A stretch of 64,000 bases of DNA from Herbiconiux daphne (GTDB taxonomy: Bacteria; Actinomycetota; Actinomycetes; Actinomycetales; Microbacteriaceae): assembly GCF_024979295.1 (NCBI RefSeq), contig NZ_JANLCJ010000001.1:992001-1056000 (forward strand), written 5' to 3'. Shown piece after piece: positions 28,437-37,022 of the stretch (position 1 is its first letter; every line of letters begins with the position of its first letter). The notes beneath the pieces were generated by a model that worked only from the letters and a program-made list of their open reading frames with translations, ran no database searches and was not told the DNA's origin. The translations under genes and the position numbers were made by a program.

Positions 28437-29170
28437 ACCTCGTCGCCGAGGGCATCGCCTGGATCTTCGACCCCGCCAACTACGCCGGCCCCCAGGGCTG
28501 GATCGTGCGCCTGGTCGAGCAGTTGCTCTACACCTTCGGCGCCACCGCGATCGCCGCGGTGATCGCCGTGCCCCTGGGCTACCTCGTCGGGCACACCGGC
28601 CGTGGCCGCGACCTCGCGGTGTCGCTCTCCGGCGGCTTCCGCGCCCTGCCGAGCCTCGGCGTGCTGATCCTGCTGGGCCTCGGGCTCGGCATCGGCTTCC
28701 GCGCGCCTCTGCTGACCTTCGTCATCATCGCCATCCCACCCATCCTCGCGGGCGCCTACGCCGGCTTCGAGTCGATCGACCGCAAGACCATCGACGCCGC
28801 CCGGGCGGTCGGCATGACCGAGTGGCAGGTCATCACCCAGGTCGAGATCCCGCTCGGGCTGCCGTTGCTGATCGGCGGCGTGCGCTCGTCGCTGCTGCAG
28901 GTGGTGGCCACCGCCACCCTCGCCGCCTACGTGTCGGGCGGCGCGCTCGGCGTGTTCATCTTCGAGGCCTTCGCCACGTCGAATTACCCCGAGGCGCTCG
29001 GCGCCTCCATCCTGGTCACCGCACTCGCTCTGGCGCTGGAGGGAATCTTCGCGCTCGTGCAGAAGTTGGTGGTTCCACGCGGTGTCGTCGCGAAAGAACT
29101 CAAAGAAGTCCGCCCGCGGTCATCCCGTCCGCTGGCGGTGGCGGGAGTCCCCGCCCAAGAAGGGAAATGA
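28433..29170 (+). CDS. opuCD: Osmoprotectant ABC transporter permease (second)
   Basis: 245 residues and a paralogue of the preceding permease, with the EAA loop DRKTIDAARAVGMTEWQVI near residues 118-136 and about five membrane helices. The GTG at 28433 overlaps the upstream stop. It forms the heterodimeric channel with the first permease. The C-terminal tail is charged. Confidence 0.92.
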   Translation: MNLVAEGIAWIFDPANYAGPQGWIVRLVEQLLYTFGATAIAAVIAVPLGYLVGHTGRGRDLAVSLSGGFRALPSLGVLILLGLGLGIGFRAPLLTFVIIAIPPILAGAYAGFESIDRKTIDAARAVGMTEWQVITQVEIPLGLPLLIGGVRSSLLQVVATATLAAYVSGGALGVFIFEAFATSNYPEALGASILVTALALALEGIFALVQKLVVPRGVVAKELKEVRPRSSRPLAVAGVPAQEGK

Positions 29171-29174
29171 TCAC

Positions 29175-30110
29175 ATGTTCACAGCAATCAAGAAAGGCCG
29201 GCTCGTCATTGGGCTAGTCGCGGTCGGCGCAGTGGTGGCGCTGGCAGGGTGTGCGTCCAGCGATCCGCTCGACACCACGTCGACGTCGGGTTCGAGTGAC
29301 GGCGCATCCGGTCCGATCGTCATCGGTTCGCAGGCCTACTACTCCAACGAGATCATCGCCGAGATCTACGCCCAGGCGCTCGAGGCCAACGACATCGAGG
29401 TGACGCGCCAGTTCAACATCGGCCAGCGCGACGCCTACCTGCCGGCGCTCGAGTCGGGCGAGGTGCAGTTGTTCCCGGAGTACACCGGCAACCTGCTGCA
29501 GTACTACGACCCCGAGACCACGGCGAAGACGAGCGACGACGTCTATGCGGCGCTCGCCGACGCCCTGCCCGAAGGCCTCGAGGTGCTCGACCAGTCGCCC
29601 GCGACCGACCAGGACTCCTACAACGTCACCAAGGAGTTCTCCGAGGCGAACGACGTCACGAGCCTGGCCGATCTCTCGAAGGTCACGACCCCGTTGACCC
29701 TCGGCGGCAACTCCGAGCTGCAGACGCGCCCCTACGGTCCCGACGGACTGAAGAGCACCTACGACGTCACCGTCGGCTTCACGCCGATCGAGGACTCGGG
29801 CGGACCGCTGACGATCCAGGCGCTGAAGGACAACACGGTCCAGCTCGTCAACATCTACTCGGCCGACCCGAACATCAAGACCTCGGGCCTCGTCACCCTC
29901 GCCGACCCGAAGGGCCTGTTCCTGGCCTCGAACGTCGTGCCGCTCATCAACACGGATGCCGCGACCCCCGAGGTCACCGAGGTCATCAACAAGGTCAGCG
30001 CCGCGCTGACGGCAGAAGACCTCGTCGACCTCAACTCGCAGAGCGTCAACGACCAGGAGTCGGCGGACACCATCGCCAAGAACTGGCTCGACAAGGTGGC
30101 GCTCTTCTAA
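29175..30110 (+). CDS. opuCC: Osmoprotectant-binding lipoprotein (OpuAC/OpuCC-like substrate-binding protein)
   Basis: 311 residues. Lipoprotein signal with lipobox LAGC (Cys near residue 26), so the protein is tethered outside the membrane. The mature part has the OpuAC/QAT-type fold: IVIGSQAYYSNEIIAEIYAQ, then LFPEYTGNLLQYY and a GGNSELQTRPYGPDGL hinge. It starts four bases after the permease stop, behind GGGAAATG. It completes a four-gene importer for compatible solutes such as glycine betaine, choline or carnitine; the exact ligand is not deducible. Confidence 0.92.
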   Translation: MFTAIKKGRLVIGLVAVGAVVALAGCASSDPLDTTSTSGSSDGASGPIVIGSQAYYSNEIIAEIYAQALEANDIEVTRQFNIGQRDAYLPALESGEVQLFPEYTGNLLQYYDPETTAKTSDDVYAALADALPEGLEVLDQSPATDQDSYNVTKEFSEANDVTSLADLSKVTTPLTLGGNSELQTRPYGPDGLKSTYDVTVGFTPIEDSGGPLTIQALKDNTVQLVNIYSADPNIKTSGLVTLADPKGLFLASNVVPLINTDAATPEVTEVINKVSAALTAEDLVDLNSQSVNDQESADTIAKNWLDKVALF

Positions 30111-30124
30111 GCGCGACCGTTCGT

Positions 30125-30805
30125 CTACGGGGCCCCGGTCTCCTCCGATTCGTCGGGGGAGGGCGGGGCCTCGTTCATGTGCCGGGCCTCGGCCCGGTTG
30201 ATGAGCTTCTTCACCACGAAGACGAGCACGATGAACAGCGCGATGGCGGCCACGAAAAGGTAGCCGGCGCCGTGCAGTTCGCGAGAGAGCTCCCGGTAGC
30301 CGCCCGCCGCGAAGGTGCCGACGGAGACGTAGGCGACGGCCCAGATGACGCAGGCCGGCACCGTCCAGCGCATGAAGCGCCGGTAGGTCATCGGGCTCAT
30401 GCCGACGGTGAGGGGGATGAGCGAGTGCAGCACCGGGATGAACCGCGACAGGAAGACCGCGATGCCGCCGCGCCGGGCCAGGTAGGTCTCGGCGCGCTGC
30501 CAGTTCTTCTCGCCGATGCGGCGCCCGAGGCGCGATGCCCGCAACCACGGCCCCACATAGCGGCCCAGGGTGAAGCCGATGCTCTCGCCGATCAGGGCGC
30601 CGACGATGACGACGACCACCATCGACGTGTATTCAAGTGGCCCGTCGACCCCCGTGGAGGCCACGAGCACGACGGTGTCGCCCGGCACCACGAGGCCGAT
30701 CAGGATGCTCGTCTCGAGCAAAATGGCGAGACCCGCTAAAAGCGTCCGGACCAGGGGATCTACCGACTGTACGGTATCCAGGATCCAGGACAGCGCCTCG
30801 TTCAT
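30125..30805 (-). CDS. DedA family membrane protein
   Basis: 226 residues with five or six hydrophobic segments and the DedA/VTT core, FTLGRYVGPWLRAS and AVFLSRFIPVLHSLIPLTVGM. DedA proteins are proposed lipid (undecaprenyl phosphate or phosphatidylethanolamine) flippases needed for envelope homeostasis. The usual FxRFxPxxR motif here ends in His instead of Arg (SRFIPVLH). I chose the ATG at 30805; an ATG eight codons upstream is possible. It is divergent from cydA. Confidence 0.85.
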   Translation of the reverse strand: MNEALSWILDTVQSVDPLVRTLLAGLAILLETSILIGLVVPGDTVVLVASTGVDGPLEYTSMVVVVIVGALIGESIGFTLGRYVGPWLRASRLGRRIGEKNWQRAETYLARRGGIAVFLSRFIPVLHSLIPLTVGMSPMTYRRFMRWTVPACVIWAVAYVSVGTFAAGGYRELSRELHGAGYLFVAAIALFIVLVFVVKKLINRAEARHMNEAPPSPDESEETGAP

Positions 30806-30868
30806 GCTTGTATTCCACACCGCATGCACAGAACCCTAGCGGCAGAACCATAGGAATGCCTGACGGGT

Positions 30869-30897
30869 TTGATTGCTTGTATACAAGTGGCTAAACT
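30869..30897 (+). promoter_or_regulatory. cydABDC promoter
   Basis: -35 TTGATT at 30869-30874 and -10 TAAACT at 30892-30897 with the ideal 17-base spacer, giving a start near 30904 and a 5' leader of about 53 bases before cydA. A palindrome occupies the spacer. Confidence 0.65.
30876..30887. promoter_or_regulatory. Operator-like palindrome in the cydA promoter spacer
   Basis: CTTGTATACAAG, a perfect 12-base palindrome lying entirely between the -35 and -10 boxes of cydA. A protein bound here would block RNA polymerase. The TTGTATACAA core resembles GntR-type operators, but the regulator is unknown. Confidence 0.6.
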
Positions 30898-30956
30898 GAG
30901 GGCGTCGTAACCACTACGACGGCAGCGTGGCCCGGCTTCCACGCAAGGAGTTCCGC

Positions 30957-32369
30957 GTGAACGAACTACTCGACCCCCTCATCCTCTCGCGCTGGCAATT
31001 CGGCCTCACGACGATCTATCACTTCCTCTTCGTGCCCCTGACCATCGGGCTCGCCGTCACGGTGGCGATCTTCCAGTCGGCCTGGGTGCGCACCGACAAG
31101 GCCAAATACCTCCAGCTGACGCGGTTCTTCGGCAAGATCTTCTTGATCAACTTCGCCATGGGCGTGGTGACCGGCATCGTGCAGGAATTCCAGTTCGGCA
31201 TGAACTGGAGCGACTACTCGCGATTCGTCGGCGACGTCTTCGGCGCCCCGCTCGCCCTCGAGGGCCTGCTCGCGTTCTTCCTCGAAGCCACGTTCATCGG
31301 CCTGTGGATCTTCGGGTGGGACAGACTGCCCAAGAAGCTGCACCTCGTCACCATCTGGGCCGCGGCGATCGGCAGCGTGCTCTCGGCCTACTTCATCATC
31401 GCGGCGAACGCGTTCATGCAGAATCCCGTCGGCTTCCAGATCAACGAGGCCAAGGGCCGCGCCGAACTCACCGACATCTGGGCGCTGCTGACCAACAAGG
31501 TGGCGCTCGCGGCGTTCCCGCACACGATCTTCGCGTGCTTCATGGTGACCGCCGGCCTCATCATCGCCGCGGCCGCCTGGCACCTCTACCGCAACCAGCA
31601 CCTCGAGACCATGCGCCCCGCGCTGAAGTTCGGGCTCTGGATGATGGTGATCGCCGGCATCCTGACCGTGCTGAGCGGCGACCAGCTCGGGCTCGCGATG
31701 GTCGAGACGCAGCCGATGAAGATGGCCGCGGCCGAGGCGTTGTACAACACCTCCACCGGAGCCGCGGCATCCTTCTCGATCTTCACCCTCGGCACACCCG
31801 ACGGCGTGCACGAACTGTTCTCGATCCGGGTGCCCTACCTGCTGTCGTTCCTGTCGACCCACACCTTCGACGGAACGGTCGAGGGCATCAACGACCTGCA
31901 GGCGCAGTACGTGCAGCTCTACGGCCCGGGCGACTACACGCCGACGATCTGGATCACCTACTGGGCGTTCCGCTGGATGATCGGCCTGGGCCTCGCCCAC
32001 GTGCTCGTGGCCGTGGTGGGGCTCTGGATGACCCGCAAGGGCCGCGAGCCCCGCTGGCGCTGGATGTGGCGGGTGGCCATCTGGGCGTTCCCGCTCTCGC
32101 TCGGCGCCATGATCGTGGGCTGGATCTTCACCGAGATGGGTCGCCAGCCCTGGATCGTGTTCAGCCTGCTGAAGACGTCGGATGCCGTCTCCCCAGGCAT
32201 CACCGGGCTCGACGTTCTCATCTCCCTGCTGGCGTTCACCGCCATCTACGGGGCCCTCGCGGTGGTGGAGTTCAAGCTCATCAAGAAGGCCATCCAGAGT
32301 GGGCCCGACGAGCCGCCGCAGCCCGACCCCGAATCCGGGGAACTCCGCCACGAGGCGACGGTCTACTAG
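30957..32369 (+). CDS. cydA: Cytochrome bd ubiquinol/menaquinol oxidase subunit I
   Basis: Haem-carrying subunit of the high-affinity terminal oxidase that reduces oxygen without proton pumping. The 470 residues fit the short Q-loop form. Landmarks are RWQFGLTTIYHFLFVPLTIG (haem b595 His) in helix 1 and GDQLGLAMVETQPMKMAAAEA around residues 240-262 (quinol-site region), read in two parts. Nine membrane helices are expected. GTG start with AAGGAG six bases upstream. First gene of cydABDC. Confidence 0.96.
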   Translation: MNELLDPLILSRWQFGLTTIYHFLFVPLTIGLAVTVAIFQSAWVRTDKAKYLQLTRFFGKIFLINFAMGVVTGIVQEFQFGMNWSDYSRFVGDVFGAPLALEGLLAFFLEATFIGLWIFGWDRLPKKLHLVTIWAAAIGSVLSAYFIIAANAFMQNPVGFQINEAKGRAELTDIWALLTNKVALAAFPHTIFACFMVTAGLIIAAAAWHLYRNQHLETMRPALKFGLWMMVIAGILTVLSGDQLGLAMVETQPMKMAAAEALYNTSTGAAASFSIFTLGTPDGVHELFSIRVPYLLSFLSTHTFDGTVEGINDLQAQYVQLYGPGDYTPTIWITYWAFRWMIGLGLAHVLVAVVGLWMTRKGREPRWRWMWRVAIWAFPLSLGAMIVGWIFTEMGRQPWIVFSLLKTSDAVSPGITGLDVLISLLAFTAIYGALAVVEFKLIKKAIQSGPDEPPQPDPESGELRHEATVY

Positions 32370-32378
32370 GAGCGCGTG

Positions 32379-33386
32379 ATGGATCTGACAGTTCTGTGGT
32401 TCTGCATCGTCGGCTTTCTGTTCGTCGGCTACTTCGTGCTCGACGGCTTCGACTTCGGCGTCGGGATGTCGCTGCCCTTCCTCGGCCGCGACGACACCGA
32501 TCGGCGCGTGCTCATCAACACCATCGGCCCCGTGTGGGATCTCAACGAGACCTGGGTGATCGTGGCGGGCGCGTCGCTGTTCGCGGCGTTCCCCGAGTGG
32601 TACGCCACCCTGTTCAGCGGGTTCTACCTGCCGCTGCTGCTCATCCTGCTGGCGCTCATCCTGCGCGGGGTGTCGTTCGAATACCGCCACCAGCGGCCGG
32701 AGAAGGCCTGGAAGAAGCGGTTCGACCGCATGATCGTCATCGGTTCGGCGGTGCCCGCGTTCCTCTGGGGTGTGGCCTTCGCGAACATCGTGGCCGGCGT
32801 GCCGCTCGACGCGAACCACGACTACATCGGCACCTTCTTCGGCCTGCTGAACCCCTACGCCCTCCTCGGCGGAGCCACGACGCTGCTGCTGTTCTTCACC
32901 CACGGGGTGGTGTTCGTGTCGCTCAAGACCGATGGCGACATCCGTTCGCGGGCCAGGCGGCTGGCCACCCGCTCGGGTGCGCTGACGATCGTGGTCGCGG
33001 CGGCGTTCCTCGCCTGGACCTCGGTGGCCTACGGCACGCTCGCCTCGGTGCTGCTGTCGCTCGTGGCCGCCGTCGTGCTGATCGCGTCGTTCGTCGCGAA
33101 CCTGAGGGGCCGCGAGGGGCTCGCGTTCGGACTGATGGCCGCCACCATCGGGGTGGCGGTGCTGAGCCTGTTCTTCGCGCTCTTCCCCGACGTCATGCCC
33201 GCGTCGAACGACGCTGCGAACAGCCTCACCATCGAGAACGCCTCGTCGTCGCAGTACACCCTCACCATCATGAGCTGGGTGGCGCTGATCTTCCTTCCGC
33301 TCATCCTCGGCTATCAGGCCTGGACCTACTGGATCTTCCGCAAGCGCATCACGCGCGCGGCCATCCCGGCCGAGGGCGCACACTAG
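32379..33386 (+). CDS. cydB: Cytochrome bd oxidase subunit II
   Basis: 335-residue membrane subunit partnering CydA; about eight helices with the typical start LTVLWFCIVGFLFVGYFVLD and GFDFGVGM. The ATG at 32379 is six bases from AGGAG; the GTG immediately before it is too close. It begins nine bases after the cydA stop and ends four bases before cydD, so the operon is continuous. Confidence 0.96.
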   Translation: MDLTVLWFCIVGFLFVGYFVLDGFDFGVGMSLPFLGRDDTDRRVLINTIGPVWDLNETWVIVAGASLFAAFPEWYATLFSGFYLPLLLILLALILRGVSFEYRHQRPEKAWKKRFDRMIVIGSAVPAFLWGVAFANIVAGVPLDANHDYIGTFFGLLNPYALLGGATTLLLFFTHGVVFVSLKTDGDIRSRARRLATRSGALTIVVAAAFLAWTSVAYGTLASVLLSLVAAVVLIASFVANLRGREGLAFGLMAATIGVAVLSLFFALFPDVMPASNDAANSLTIENASSSQYTLTIMSWVALIFLPLILGYQAWTYWIFRKRITRAAIPAEGAH

Positions 33387-33390
33387 ACAG

Positions 33391-35229
33391 GTGCGTCCCG
33401 TCGATCCCAGACTCCTGAAATACGCGGCCGCGGCACGATCGTTCTTCGCGGTGGGCGGCGTGCTCGCCGTGGCGCAGACCGGCGTGGTGATCGCGTTCTC
33501 GTTCCTGGTGACGCAGGTGATCGTGCGGGCGATCTCGGGGGAGTCGCTCGCCTCGCTCGTGCCGGTGCTCGTGGCGCTGGCCGGGGTGGTGCTGCTGCGG
33601 TTCCTCGTGACCTGGGGCGCCGACGCCAACGCGGTGCGCGGAGCGGCGGTGGTGAAGAGCGAGCTGCGTCAGCGGGTGCTGGCGGCGATCACCCGCCTCG
33701 GCCCGGGGTGGCTGGGCTCGCGCAACTCCACGGCCGTCGGCGTGGTCGTGGGTCCGGGGCTCGACGCGCTCGACACCTACTTCTCGCGCTACCTGCCGCA
33801 GCTCATCCTGACGGCCATCGCCATGCCGATCACCGTCGTGGTGATCTGGGCCCAGGACTGGATCAGCGGGCTCACGGTCGCGTTGACCCTCCCGCTCATC
33901 CCGGTGTTCATGATCTTGATCGGCTGGGCCACGCAGACCGTGCAGACGAAGCAGTGGCAGAAGCTCGGGCGGCTCTCGGCCGCCTTTCTCGACGTCGTGG
34001 GCGGCCTGTCGACCCTCACGATCTTCGGCCGCCAGCATCGGCAGGCGGCACGCATCCGGGCGGTCACCGACGACTACCGGGTGCAGACCATGCGCGTGCT
34101 GCGCGTGTCGTTCCTCAGTGGCTTCGCGCTCGAGCTGGCGGCGAGTCTCTCGGTCGCGCTCGTCGCGGTGTCGATCGGCGTGCGCCTCATCGACGGCAGC
34201 CTGGCGCTCGGCGTGGGCCTGTTCGTGCTGCTGCTCGCACCCGAGGCGTTTCTGCCGCTGCGCAACGTGGGCGCGCAGTTCCACGCGGCCGCCGACGGGG
34301 TGGCGGCGGCGGACGACGTGTTCGCGATCCTGGACGCGGGGGCGGGCGCGGTTGTAGCTACGGGCGCCGGGATCGCTGCCGGCGCCGGTGCGGGCGCGGT
34401 TGACGCGGCCGGCGCGGTCGTCGGCGCGAACCGGCCCCGTGCCGACGTGCCTCGGGCGAGCCAGGGGGCGCCCGGGGGCGCGGGTTCGAACGGGTTCCGC
34501 GGCCTCGAGGTGCGCGGGCTCACGGTGCGGCGCGGCGGGACGGCCATGGTCGAGGGGCTCGACGCGCGGTTCGCCCGCGGCGCCGTGACGGCGGTGACCG
34601 GGCCGAGCGGCAGCGGCAAGTCATCACTGGTGGCGGCGTTGCTGGGTTTCGTGCCGGCCGACGGATGCCTCGAACTCGACGGCCGCGATGTGGCGGGCGA
34701 CCCCGTGCCGCGCGACTGGCTGGCCTGGTCGGCCCAGCGTGCGACGCTGCTTCCCGGCACGGTGGCCGAGAACGTCGCCCTCGGGGCGCCCGACCTCGAC
34801 GAGGCCCTTGCTCGAGCAGCCCTCGAGCTGGTGGGTGCGGCATCCGTCTCGCTCTCGACCCCGGTCGACCCGCGGGGCGGCGGTCTCTCGGGAGGCCAGG
34901 CGCAGCGCGTCGCGCTGGCTCGCGCGGTCTATCGGGCGCGCCGCCTCGACTCCGCGGTCGTGGTGGTCGACGAGCCGACCTCGGCGCTCGACGACGAGAC
35001 GGAGGGGGCCGTCATCCGGTGCCTGCGAACCCTCGCCGACGAGGGGCGGGCCGTGATCGTGGTGAGCCACCGTCGTGCCGTGATCGCCGCGGCCGACACG
35101 GTGCTGGCGCTCGACCGGGGTGTGGCCGCCGTTCCGTCGGCAGAGCTCACCTCCCACGACGACGGCGCGAGGCTCGGCGACGTCGTCATCGTCGCCGAGC
35201 CTCGCGCGGAACGGGTGGTGCGCTCGTGA
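33391..35229 (+). CDS. cydD: Thiol reductant ABC exporter subunit CydD
   Basis: Fused membrane-ATPase half of the CydDC exporter, which exports glutathione/cysteine-type reductants (in actinobacteria perhaps other thiols) and is needed for cytochrome bd assembly. 612 residues: six helices in the first 300, then P-loop GPSGSGKSS near 406-414, signature LSGGQAQR and Walker B VVVVDEPTS. Between the halves (about residues 310-370) is an unusual Ala/Gly repeat region (GAGIAAGAGAGAVDAAGAVV). The GTG stop/start overlaps cydC (GTGA). Confidence 0.94.
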   Translation: MRPVDPRLLKYAAAARSFFAVGGVLAVAQTGVVIAFSFLVTQVIVRAISGESLASLVPVLVALAGVVLLRFLVTWGADANAVRGAAVVKSELRQRVLAAITRLGPGWLGSRNSTAVGVVVGPGLDALDTYFSRYLPQLILTAIAMPITVVVIWAQDWISGLTVALTLPLIPVFMILIGWATQTVQTKQWQKLGRLSAAFLDVVGGLSTLTIFGRQHRQAARIRAVTDDYRVQTMRVLRVSFLSGFALELAASLSVALVAVSIGVRLIDGSLALGVGLFVLLLAPEAFLPLRNVGAQFHAAADGVAAADDVFAILDAGAGAVVATGAGIAAGAGAGAVDAAGAVVGANRPRADVPRASQGAPGGAGSNGFRGLEVRGLTVRRGGTAMVEGLDARFARGAVTAVTGPSGSGKSSLVAALLGFVPADGCLELDGRDVAGDPVPRDWLAWSAQRATLLPGTVAENVALGAPDLDEALARAALELVGAASVSLSTPVDPRGGGLSGGQAQRVALARAVYRARRLDSAVVVVDEPTSALDDETEGAVIRCLRTLADEGRAVIVVSHRRAVIAAADTVLALDRGVAAVPSAELTSHDDGARLGDVVIVAEPRAERVVRS

Positions 35230-36875
35230 AGCGTTCCGAGGTGATCCAACTCGCGCAGCCGTCGCTGCGGCGGTTCCTGCCGGGTGTGCTGCTCGGCCTG
35301 GTGAGCGCCCTCAGCGCCGTGGGACTGCTCGTGACGGCCGCCTGGCTCATCACGCGAGCCGCCGAGCAGCCGCCGATCCTGTTCCTCAGCGCCGCGATGG
35401 TGGGGGTGCGGGCGTTCGCGCTGGGGCGGGCGGCCTTCCGCTACGTGGAGCGGCTGGTGAGTCACGACGCCGCCTTCGCCACGATGCCCGCGCTGCGGGT
35501 GGGAGTCTATGAGCGGCTCGTGCCCGTGTCGCCCGACGGGCTCGGCCGCAGTCGTCGCGGCGATCTGCTGACCCGGCTCGTGGCCGACGTCGACGAGCAG
35601 CAGAACTTTCCGCTGCGGGTGGTGCAGCCGCTCCTGGTGTCCGGTCTCACCGCGGTCGCGGCGGTGGTGCTGGTGTGGGTGCTGCTGCCCGCCGCCGGGG
35701 CCATCCTGCTCGCCGGCCTCGTGCTGGCCTTCGTGCTCGGCACCGCGGTGAACGTGTGGGTCTCGGGCCGGGCGGAACGCGAGCTGGCCGGCATCCGCGG
35801 GTCGTACCAGGCCGACCTCGCCGACTACCTCGCGAACGTCGACACCCTGGTGGCGTACGGCGCCGCCGATGGCCGCCGTGCAGACCTCGCAGCGGCCGAC
35901 GCGCTTCTCACCCGAACCCAGGTGCGCCGGGCTGCGGGGTCGGGCGTGACCGCTGCGCTCGTGACCCTCGTCGCCGGAGCGGTGACGGTGTTCGCCCTGG
36001 TCGTCGGTGTCGGGATGCTGGGCTCGGGCGGCTCCGGCGGGTTTGGCGGGCCGGCGCTCGCTGTCATCGCGCTCGCGCCGATGGCCGTGTTCGAGGTGTT
36101 CGCGCTCGTGCCGCTCGCGGCCGGGGCGTGGCGGCAGGTTCGGGCGAGCGCCGATCGCATCGCGTCGGTGGTGCCCGACCAGGTGCCGCCGGGCATTCCC
36201 GTCGACGGGCCCGAGGCCACCCGACCCGCCCCTCGCGGGGCGATCACGCTCAGCGTGCGCGGGCTGTCGGCGCGCTGGCCCGGTGAAACGGCCGATGCGG
36301 TCACCGGCGTGTCGTTCGACCTCGGGGCCGGTGACCGACTGCTCGTGCGCGGCCGCAGCGGGTCGGGCAAGACGACGCTCGCGCACGCGCTCGTGCGCTT
36401 TCTCGACTACGGCGGCCACTATCGGGTGAACGGCGTCGAGGCGCGCGACTATCCGCAAGACGTGCTGCGCACGGTGGTGGGGCTGTGCGAGCAGACGCCC
36501 TACCTGTTCGACGACGACATCCGGCAGAACCTGCTCTTCGCCCGGGACTCGGCCACCGACGACGATCTGCTCGACGTGCTCGAGCGGGTGGGCCTCGGGC
36601 CGTGGGTGCGCGAGCGCGGCGGACTGACGGCGCGCGTGGGCGAGCGGGGCGCGCTCGTGTCGGGAGGCCAGGCCCAGCGCATCGCGCTGGCCCGCGCGCT
36701 GCTCGCCGGCTTTCCCGTGCTCGTGCTCGACGAGCCCACCGCCAACGTCGACCCCGACCTCGCGGATGCCCTGCTCGACGACCTCCTCGCCGCCGCGGGC
36801 GACGACCGCGCGGTGGTGCTCATCTCGCACACCCCCGTGCCCGAACACCTCGTCACGTCGACCCTGCACCTCTGA
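35226..36875 (+). CDS. cydC: Thiol reductant ABC exporter subunit CydC
   Basis: Second half-transporter, 549 residues: a six-helix domain, then P-loop RGRSGSGKTT, signature LVSGGQAQRIALARALL and Walker B LVLDEPTANVD. It pairs with CydD. The GTG at 35226 overlaps the cydD stop. Last gene of the operon. Family A palindrome follows 50 bases after the stop, before convergent pabC. Confidence 0.94.
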   Translation: MKRSEVIQLAQPSLRRFLPGVLLGLVSALSAVGLLVTAAWLITRAAEQPPILFLSAAMVGVRAFALGRAAFRYVERLVSHDAAFATMPALRVGVYERLVPVSPDGLGRSRRGDLLTRLVADVDEQQNFPLRVVQPLLVSGLTAVAAVVLVWVLLPAAGAILLAGLVLAFVLGTAVNVWVSGRAERELAGIRGSYQADLADYLANVDTLVAYGAADGRRADLAAADALLTRTQVRRAAGSGVTAALVTLVAGAVTVFALVVGVGMLGSGGSGGFGGPALAVIALAPMAVFEVFALVPLAAGAWRQVRASADRIASVVPDQVPPGIPVDGPEATRPAPRGAITLSVRGLSARWPGETADAVTGVSFDLGAGDRLLVRGRSGSGKTTLAHALVRFLDYGGHYRVNGVEARDYPQDVLRTVVGLCEQTPYLFDDDIRQNLLFARDSATDDDLLDVLERVGLGPWVRERGGLTARVGERGALVSGGQAQRIALARALLAGFPVLVLDEPTANVDPDLADALLDDLLAAAGDDRAVVLISHTPVPEHLVTSTLHL

Positions 36876-36924
36876 GCGGGGGCGGTGCTCCCGTCTCCTC
36901 GTGCGTCACCCCGTCGCGGCGGCG

Positions 36925-36988
36925 GCTCGCGGTCGCGCAAACGGCTCCGTCGTCGCGTTTTGGGTGCTTTTGCGCGACCGCCGCGAGC
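36925..36988. repeat. Intergenic palindrome, family A copy 2
   Basis: GGTCGCGCAAACGGCTC at 36931-36947 is identical to the complement of the right arm of the 7.8-kb element. Its left part pairs with TTTGCGCGACC at 36969-36979, and an outer GCTCGCGG/CCGCGAGC extends the stem. It lies between the convergent genes cydC and pabC. Confidence 0.75.
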
Positions 36989-37022
36989 GCGCCGCGGGGC
37001 GGCAGGGGCGGCGGGGCCGCGG

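Noticed and set aside
30966..33629. 887-codon open frame opposite cydA-cydB
   Set aside because: GC-rich shadow of the cyd genes: repetitive charged composition (HRDDEGER-like), no domain and no start signal.
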